A program made the translations under genes and the position numbers. Source: Brachypodius melanocephalos (taxonomy: Eukaryota > Chordata > Aves > Passeriformes > Pycnonotidae). From it: 64,000 nt of DNA. Of this stretch, positions 62,953 to 64,000 are shown piece after piece (position 1 is the stretch's first letter; the number at the start of each line of letters is the position of its first letter). Under the pieces are notes generated by a model that was not told where the DNA came from, searched no databases, and was given only the letters and a program-made list of their open reading frames with translations. The stretch lies in the NCBI GenBank assembly GCA_013398615.1, contig VZSR01003803.1:3544050-3608049 (forward strand). The letters run 5' to 3'.

Positions 62953-64000
62953 AAGCATATAATTTGATGTGCTGTGTTGCTGAGATGCACATTCCCCAGC
63001 TGAGATAAGTGGGGTAGAGGTTGAGACACATCTTCTCTGGGGAGAGGGGAGGGTAGTGTGAGCCTGAGTCAGCAGCAAAGGTCACTTGGCTGCAAGGCTT
63101 GGCGTGCAGGAGGAGAGGATCTCGTAACGTGGCTGGTGCAGTGTCCGTGTGTCCAGCATGGACAGCGTGCTGGGGCAACATGTGCACTCAGAGGGAGGAA
63201 CAGCAGCTGGGGTGATTGGGCAGCTTCGCCTGCCCACTCTGCCTCACAAAGCACTGCTCATTCTTCCTTGCTGCTTCCTTTGCTTTCTCCCTTCCCACGC
63301 CCCGACTTCTTGTATCTCTTCGGTTCTGGCATTTAATCTCATCATTGCATGATTTGTTTTATGGTCTTGGCTTGTCTTTCACTTCCCATTTGGGGTCACT
63401 ATCACATATGATTAGTCCTAGAGCCTAATGAAGGGGATCAGACATAATTCTAGGGTATGTCTGAGCCATTTAGCATTTCTGACCTCAAAGATCTGCAGAG
63501 AAAGTTTATTTTTAAGCTTCCTAATAAGATAAATTTGAATTTTGGATTGTTTAGGGTGCAAGTAATGGAACTGAAATCTCTCTGGGTGGAGCATACCCTC
63601 TGGGGTATGAAGAATCCCAGGAATAATTATGCAGTGCTGCGTGAGTATCATTAGTCTTGAAATAGCTTTTGGTGGATGATCATTTTTTTCTGCATGGCAG
63701 AAGCTAGTGTGAAACCTTGAAACCTTATGTTAACATTTAGTCTTTATTTAAGAGCACTGTCAATGTGTGTCTAATACTGCTTTTGTTATCCAGTCCCACT
63801 CTGGGAAAGCCAGTCACGGAGATATGAAACCATTACACAAAGCCACATCCTCAGAAAATAAAAATGTGTGCTTTTTTGGGCTGCTTTTTAAGGTTCCCCT
63901 CTTTTGCTCTGCTAAGAGAGGAAGTGTCTGCAAGGACTCGTGTGTTGGATCAAGGTGAAGCCAGAGCATCCTCAGGACACCTCCAGCTGCTATTGTTTGG

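Larger units (their letters stand above)
34580..64000 (+). other. RAB30: Putative RAB30 intron 1 (partial), no coding exon found
   Basis: From the strong donor to the right edge I found no segment matching RAB30 coding exons. In particular, nothing encodes the MEDYDFLFKIVLIGNAGVGK start or the downstream switch regions. RAB30 has a very long first intron in mammals, so this is expected. The stretch is AT-rich with CR1 pieces, MIR-like fossils, simple repeats, a tandem duplication and hairpins, each listed separately. Longer unsupported frames at 48193-48867 and 55656-56267 (minus) are not called as genes. Confidence 0.5.

Noticed and set aside
34580..64000. RAB30 coding exons
   Set aside because: I searched by eye for the P-loop and start-codon exon sequences and found nothing. 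They are presumed to lie right of the window.
1..64000. CRISPR arrays, operons, phage or plasmid genes, rRNA or tRNA genes
   Set aside because: The DNA is clearly avian nuclear sequence. No regularly spaced repeats, ribosome-binding sites or tRNA-like cloverleafs were recognised.

Overview
The window is nuclear DNA from a bird. Several diverged CR1 retrotransposon 3' ends are present (about 7.04, 32.8, 39.7, 57.0 and 61.2-62.3 kb), with the GGTCCCTTCCAACC-type termini typical of avian CR1. A solo ERVL-type LTR of a family abundant in songbirds and relatives lies at 12.06-12.61 kb. Genes are split by long introns, two CpG islands stand out in AT-rich sequence, and there is no bacterial, plasmid or phage content. 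Most of the window is intron or intergenic DNA.

Left part (1-6.9 kb): the 5' end of PCF11, encoding a subunit of the pre-mRNA cleavage and polyadenylation machinery, transcribed leftward (minus strand). Coding exons 1 (6112-6300) and 2 (1266-1391) are recognised from protein sequence and join in phase 0. Together they encode the first 105 residues, most of the RNA polymerase II CTD-interacting domain. The rest of the gene lies to the left of the window. Intron 1 starts at a poor splice donor (GTTTTT) and holds a good poly(A) signal arrangement near 4.03 kb. This fits the premature intronic polyadenylation by which vertebrate PCF11 is reported to limit its own expression. The promoter has five CCAAT boxes, all in the orientation of the gene; the three nearest are exactly 31 bp apart.

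Middle (7-33 kb): intergenic DNA with no convincing protein-coding exon. It holds a CR1 3' end, a solo LTR, a 21-bp tandem repeat, a diverged 56-bp repeat present twice, and a small CpG-rich patch beside a CTCF-like motif at 23.6-23.9 kb.

Right part (33.2-64 kb): a second CpG island with YY1, ZNF143-like, CCAAT, GC-box and CRE-like motifs, and a strong rightward splice donor at 34,579/34,580. In human and chicken the gene divergent from PCF11 is RAB30, so I read this as the RAB30 promoter and its non-coding first exon, with 34.58-64 kb as part of a long first intron. No RAB30 coding exon was found by reading. This intron holds more CR1 pieces, two MIR-like SINE fossils, a recent 69-bp tandem duplication, a run of hairpins, and several stretches that look like conserved non-coding elements but cannot be tested here.

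I did not find a clearly novel system. The most interesting biology is the PCF11 5' end (weak donor, intronic poly(A) signal, phased CCAAT boxes) facing the RAB30 promoter about 27 kb away.
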